The position numbers and the translations under genes were made by a program. 48,444 nt of DNA from an uncultured Lachnospiraceae bacterium (GTDB lineage: Bacteria > Bacillota > Clostridia > Lachnospirales > Lachnospiraceae). Shown in pieces: positions 48,367 to 48,444 of this stretch. The notes beneath the pieces are model-generated. The model did not search any database and was not told the DNA's origin. It was given only the letters and a program-made list of their open reading frames with translations. How positions within the stretch are numbered: the stretch's first letter is position 1; the number at the start of each line of letters is the position of its first letter. The stretch spans positions 1 through 48,444 of the forward strand of contig CAJUBP010000039.1 in NCBI GenBank assembly GCA_910584585.1, read 5' to 3'.

Positions 48367-48444
48367 TATAAAATTACTCTTACCTCAGTAAAGTCCAGCT
48401 AAGAAATGTCAATAGGTAAAATGAAAAATGTTAAAAAAGTTTTT

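Larger units (their letters stand above)
47636..48444. other. Gene-free right end with repeats
   Basis: No convincing gene is seen after the GH53 stop. The region holds two facing copies of the palindromic element (47691-47908 and 48157-48366). Between them are a terminator (47961-47998) and a three-unit 42-base tandem repeat. ORFs crossing these repeats are judged spurious. A short hairpin TGATTTG-TTGG-CAAATCA (47633-47650) overlaps the GH53 stop. Confidence 0.75.

Overview
The window looks like chromosomal DNA of an anaerobic gut Firmicute, most likely a Lachnospiraceae member (Clostridia). The evidence is moderate GC, AGGAGG-type ribosome sites, GHKL/LytTR signalling, a domain-reversed GH3 gene, a VanG-type ligase, a thiSFGH cluster and a galactan operon with lipoprotein-based ABC import. 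No rRNA, replication or conjugation genes are visible. The one intact mobile element is the insertion sequence at the left edge.

Layout. 1-1919: a complete IS with a DDE transposase, 12-bp terminal inverted repeats and a hairpin-rich non-coding tail. 2218-12304: a small nitroreductase, then a histidine kinase / LytTR regulator / histidine kinase set. This is followed by two GH3 genes (the first, of reversed domain order, is broken in two) and a GtrA-like membrane protein. A LytTR-type direct repeat sits in front of the GH3 genes. 12417-13556 (minus): a DUF2164 protein and a PIN/AbrB toxin-antitoxin pair. 13997-17209: a VanG-type D-Ala-D-Ser ligase with a VanT serine racemase split into membrane and racemase proteins, and no VanXY. 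17353-27448: mutY, cell-envelope genes (two GT2 glycosyltransferases, a polytopic membrane protein and a 923-residue secreted protein with InlB-type repeats and a glycosidase-like domain), an MFS transporter and an XRE repressor with a clear operator. 27497-31314: thiamine thiazole genes thiS-F-G-H and a thiE/tenI-like gene behind a consensus promoter and an attenuator-like hairpin. 31439-34472: a HAD phosphatase, luxS and mtnN (recycling of S-adenosylhomocysteine, AI-2 formation), a PAP2 membrane phosphatase and tRNA-Pro(GGG). 34660-47635: an L,D-transpeptidase, then a galactan/galacto-oligosaccharide locus: LacI regulator, ABC binding protein, two permeases, GH2 beta-galactosidase, a DUF3863-like protein, a small zinc-ribbon protein and a GH53 endo-galactanase. 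GH53 and GH2 lack signal peptides, so imported oligosaccharides are probably cut in the cytoplasm. The ABC ATPase is not in the window.

The most unusual feature is a ~215-bp, almost fully palindromic element present three times (23416-23633, 47691-47908, and inverted at 48157-48366). The outer stem contains about 10 bases that differ among copies, yet both arms change together so every copy stays perfectly paired. This covariation suggests a conserved folded DNA or RNA, and I do not recognise the family. Other points of interest are the LytTR box before the GH3 operon, the split VanT without VanXY, the promoter-embedded operator of the XRE regulator, and the thi leader.
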